The notes below the pieces were generated by a model that had not been told where the DNA came from, made no database searches, and was given only the letters and a program-made list of their open reading frames with translations. The position numbers were made by a program, and so were the translations under genes. This document shows positions 62,387 to 64,000 of a DNA stretch of 64,000 nucleotides, in pieces (positions within the stretch are counted from its first letter, which is position 1; each line of letters opens with the position of its first letter). This stretch comes from Marinithermofilum abyssi (GTDB lineage: Bacteria > Bacillota > Bacilli > Thermoactinomycetales > DSM-45169). Location: contig NZ_BMHQ01000011.1 in the NCBI RefSeq assembly GCF_014641195.1, positions 16,711 through 80,710 on the forward strand, given 5' to 3'.

Positions 62387-62848
62387 TTAAAAGACCACAG
62401 CCAGCCGGGCTTTTGCCACCTTATCCGCTGGAATCTCTACGGTTTCCCCATCCATGTCCATGGTCAACTTCTCGGGGGTATAAGCCGCCAATTTCCCTTC
62501 GAAGGTTTTAGAGCCGTCTACCGGTTCATACGTGGTAAGGTAAACATGCTTGCCAACCGCCTGTCGGAAATGCTTTTCCGTTTTTAACGGCCGTTCCGCC
62601 CCTGGGGATGACACCTCCAAGAAATACGCGCCGGGGATCGGATCCACACGGTCCAGTTCTTTACTGAGCCGCTCGCTGATGCGGCTGCAGTCATCCAGGT
62701 TCACCCGGCCCTCGGGCCGATCAATATACACCCGTAAATACCAGTTCTTACCCTCTTTTTTAAATTCCGTCTCGTACAGTTCCAGCCCTTCTTCCTCCAA
62801 GATGGGCTCCACAATCGCTTCCACGGCTTCTGTCACTTTGCGACTCAA
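62387..62848 (-). CDS. rimP: Ribosome maturation factor RimP
   Basis: A 153-residue protein for 30S maturation. VEPILEEEGLELYETEFKKE, LRVYIDRPEGRVNLDDCSRI and YFLEVSSPGAERPLKTEKHF are typical. The start is TTG 62848, nine bases after GGAGGG; upstream codons of the frame cross a strong hairpin and a promoter and are not coding. First gene of the operon up to ribF. Confidence 0.95.
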   Translation of the reverse strand: MSRKVTEAVEAIVEPILEEEGLELYETEFKKEGKNWYLRVYIDRPEGRVNLDDCSRISERLSKELDRVDPIPGAYFLEVSSPGAERPLKTEKHFRQAVGKHVYLTTYEPVDGSKTFEGKLAAYTPEKLTMDMDGETVEIPADKVAKARLAVVF

Positions 62849-62916
62849 ACCTTGTTTCCCTCCTTGATTCCGTCCGCTGCGCTGCGCTGTTTCTTTCCCG
62901 GATGTCATCCACAAAG

Positions 62917-62946
62917 GGAAAGAGTGGGCTGAAACCCACTCTTTCC
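62917..62946 (-). other. Perfect hairpin in the rimP-nusA leader
   Basis: GGAAAGAGTGGG and CCCACTCTTTCC form a 12-base perfect stem with a six-base loop. The T-run behind it is interrupted (CTTTCCCTTTG). It lies after the promoter and before rimP, so it may be an attenuator rather than a polC terminator. Confidence 0.6.
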
Positions 62947-62981
62947 GGCCGGACATATCTACCATCAGTATAGCCAAAAGA

Positions 62982-63011
62982 ATTATAACACAACCAACCC
63001 TTGGCATGCAA
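62982..63011 (-). promoter_or_regulatory. SigA promoter for the rimP-nusA-infB operon
   Basis: Minus strand TTGCAT, 18-base spacer, TATAAT, with a TGn extension. It lies 134 bases upstream of rimP and 45 bases behind the polC stop. Confidence 0.82.
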
Positions 63012-63055
63012 AACAGGAAACGTTGTCAGACCCGTCGGGACAAACCGTGCCGATT

Positions 63056-64000
63056 TTAAAACAGCGTCAGCTGATTGCTGTCCGGCATGCCTTCTAGACA
63101 ACCCAGCCGCTTTAACACCTCGACTACCGCACTGGAAACACGGCTTCGCTTTTGAAGGTCTTCGATGGAGAGGAATTCTCCATCTTTCCGCGCTTCCACA
63201 ATGTTGCGAGCAGCATTCTCCCCAATCCCGGATACCGAGGAAAAAGGCGGGATCAACGAGTCACCGTCCACTAAAAATTTGGTGGCATCCGACCGGTATA
63301 GGTCCAGCTTTTGAAACTTGAGCCCGCGGGCGAGCATCTCCCGCACCGACTCCAACACGGTCAAGAGTCCTTTTTCCTTGGCGCTGGCTGCCGGCCCTTT
63401 TTCGTTCAGTTCCTTGATTGCCTGATGGACCGCTTCTTTTCCCTTCATAACCACTTCCAGATCGAAATCGTCTGCTCGCACCGTAAAATAGGTCGCATAA
63501 TATTCGATCGGGTAATGCACCTTGAACCAAGCAATTCGCACCGCCATCAACACGTAGGCAACGGCGTGGGCCTTCGGGAACATGTACTTGATCTTGCGGC
63601 AGGAGTCGATATACCACTGCGGCACATTGTGCTGACGCATCAACTCCGCCTCTTCATCGGTGAGGCCTTTCCCCTTCCGCACTTTTTCCATCAGTTTAAA
63701 GGCGATCGAAGGCTCCATCCCTTTGTAGATCAGATAGACCATAATGTCGTCCCGGGTGGAAATCACCTCGGCCAACACCGCCGTGCCTTGGCGGATCAGA
63801 TCCTGGGCGTTGTTCAGCCACACGTCCGTCCCGTGGGACAGACCGGAGATCCGCACCAGCTCCCCAAAGGTGGTCGGTTTGGTATCCTCCAGCATCTGCC
63901 GCACAAAACGGGTACCAAACTCGGGAATCCCCAGGGTGCCGGTCACCGTACCAATCTCCTCCGGCGTCACCCCGAGGGATTCCGTGCTGCTGAACAGTTT
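63056..64000 (-). CDS. polC: DNA polymerase III PolC, C-terminal end (cut by window edge)
   Basis: The last 314 residues of the Gram-positive replicative polymerase. [40 protein letters not shown] and [17 protein letters not shown] match, with [20 protein letters not shown] and SNQLTLF at the end; this covers part of the palm/fingers and the C-terminal helix-hairpin-helix and clamp-binding tail. The clamp-binding motif QLTLF is at the very end. The rest is outside the window. Confidence 0.97.
   Translation of the reverse strand, partial: KLFSSTESLGVTPEEIGTVTGTLGIPEFGTRFVRQMLEDTKPTTFGELVRISGLSHGTDVWLNNAQDLIRQGTAVLAEVISTRDDIMVYLIYKGMEPSIAFKLMEKVRKGKGLTDEEAELMRQHNVPQWYIDSCRKIKYMFPKAHAVAYVLMAVRIAWFKVHYPIEYYATYFTVRADDFDLEVVMKGKEAVHQAIKELNEKGPAASAKEKGLLTVLESVREMLARGLKFQKLDLYRSDATKFLVDGDSLIPPFSSVSGIGENAARNIVEARKDGEFLSIEDLQKRSRVSSAVVEVLKRLGCLEGMPDSNQLTLF

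Noticed and set aside
61016-62587. 523-codon open frame on the plus strand opposite nusA and rimP
   Set aside because: It spans several real minus-strand genes and has no domain or ribosome site.
1-64000. CRISPR arrays, rRNA, tRNA, prophage or insertion sequences
   Set aside because: No regularly spaced repeats, no recognisable tRNA or rRNA, and no integrase or transposase frames were seen on either strand.

Overview
The window is a chromosomal segment of a Gram-positive, endospore-forming bacterium of moderate GC content (Bacillales). The markers are cotE, spoVS, dipicolinate synthase (dpaA/dpaB), a SpoIIIE/FtsK translocase, a Spo0E-like phosphatase, RNase Y, RNase J, PolC and AGGAGG-type ribosome sites with many GTG/TTG starts. 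Gene order follows the Bacillus polC-nusA-infB ... dapA ... spoIIIE ... recA ... miaB-cotE backbone. The insertion of korAB, tdh/kbl and a nucleoside ABC transporter, together with the codon use, suggests the Thermoactinomycetaceae or a close relative; this lineage call is inference. Almost all genes lie on the minus strand; only 4911-5669 and 19792-20103 are on the plus strand.

Right end to left end, in the direction of transcription. 64000-54400: end of polC, then the translation operon rimP-nusA-ylxR-ylxQ-infB-ylxP-rbfA-nrnA-truB-ribF, then rpsO. 54300-49080: pnp, ylxY, the M16 peptidase mlpA, dut and a small Spo0E-like gene. 48720-43490: ymxH, dpaA-dpaB, and asd-dapG-dapA, which supply dipicolinate and diaminopimelate. 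43340-37670: RNase J, the ClpP-like TepA, YlzJ and SpoIIIE/FtsK. 37450-32830: a complete BMP-type nucleoside ABC importer. 32630-27660: the M16 pair ymfF-ymfH, an SDR, DUF3243 and ymfK. 27640-24160: three tandem RodZ/YmfM-like membrane HTH proteins, one broken by an in-frame TGA. 23860-20400: pgsA-cinA-DEAD helicase. 20320-19790: a fabH relic and a plus-strand MIP18/SufT-like gene. 19610-14480: recA-recX followed by a Mre11-like nuclease and a Rad50-like ATPase divided over three overlapping genes. 14220-10470: rny, ymdB, spoVS and a dipeptidase. 10090-7470: korA-korB. 7400-4910: a metallo-hydrolase and a convergent pair of related unknown proteins. 4690-1: tdh-kbl, miaB-ricA and the start of cotE.

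The most unusual features are these. (1) A putative SOS operon joins recA and recX to a split Mre11/Rad50-type complex: the Walker A and zinc-hook half, a separate 86-residue coiled coil, and the Walker B half are separate overlapping genes. A LexA-like box lies upstream of the recA promoter. (2) Three intergenic regions (29755-30052, 40230-40440, 48789-49023) hold copies of a mosaic repeat with shared internal motifs and different flanking stems; I do not recognise the family. (3) A RodZ-like gene has one in-frame TGA exactly between its cytoplasmic and membrane parts. (4) Two related proteins of unknown function are encoded convergently at 4911-6429.

Most other genes are ordinary housekeeping or sporulation genes, many with readable promoters and terminators.
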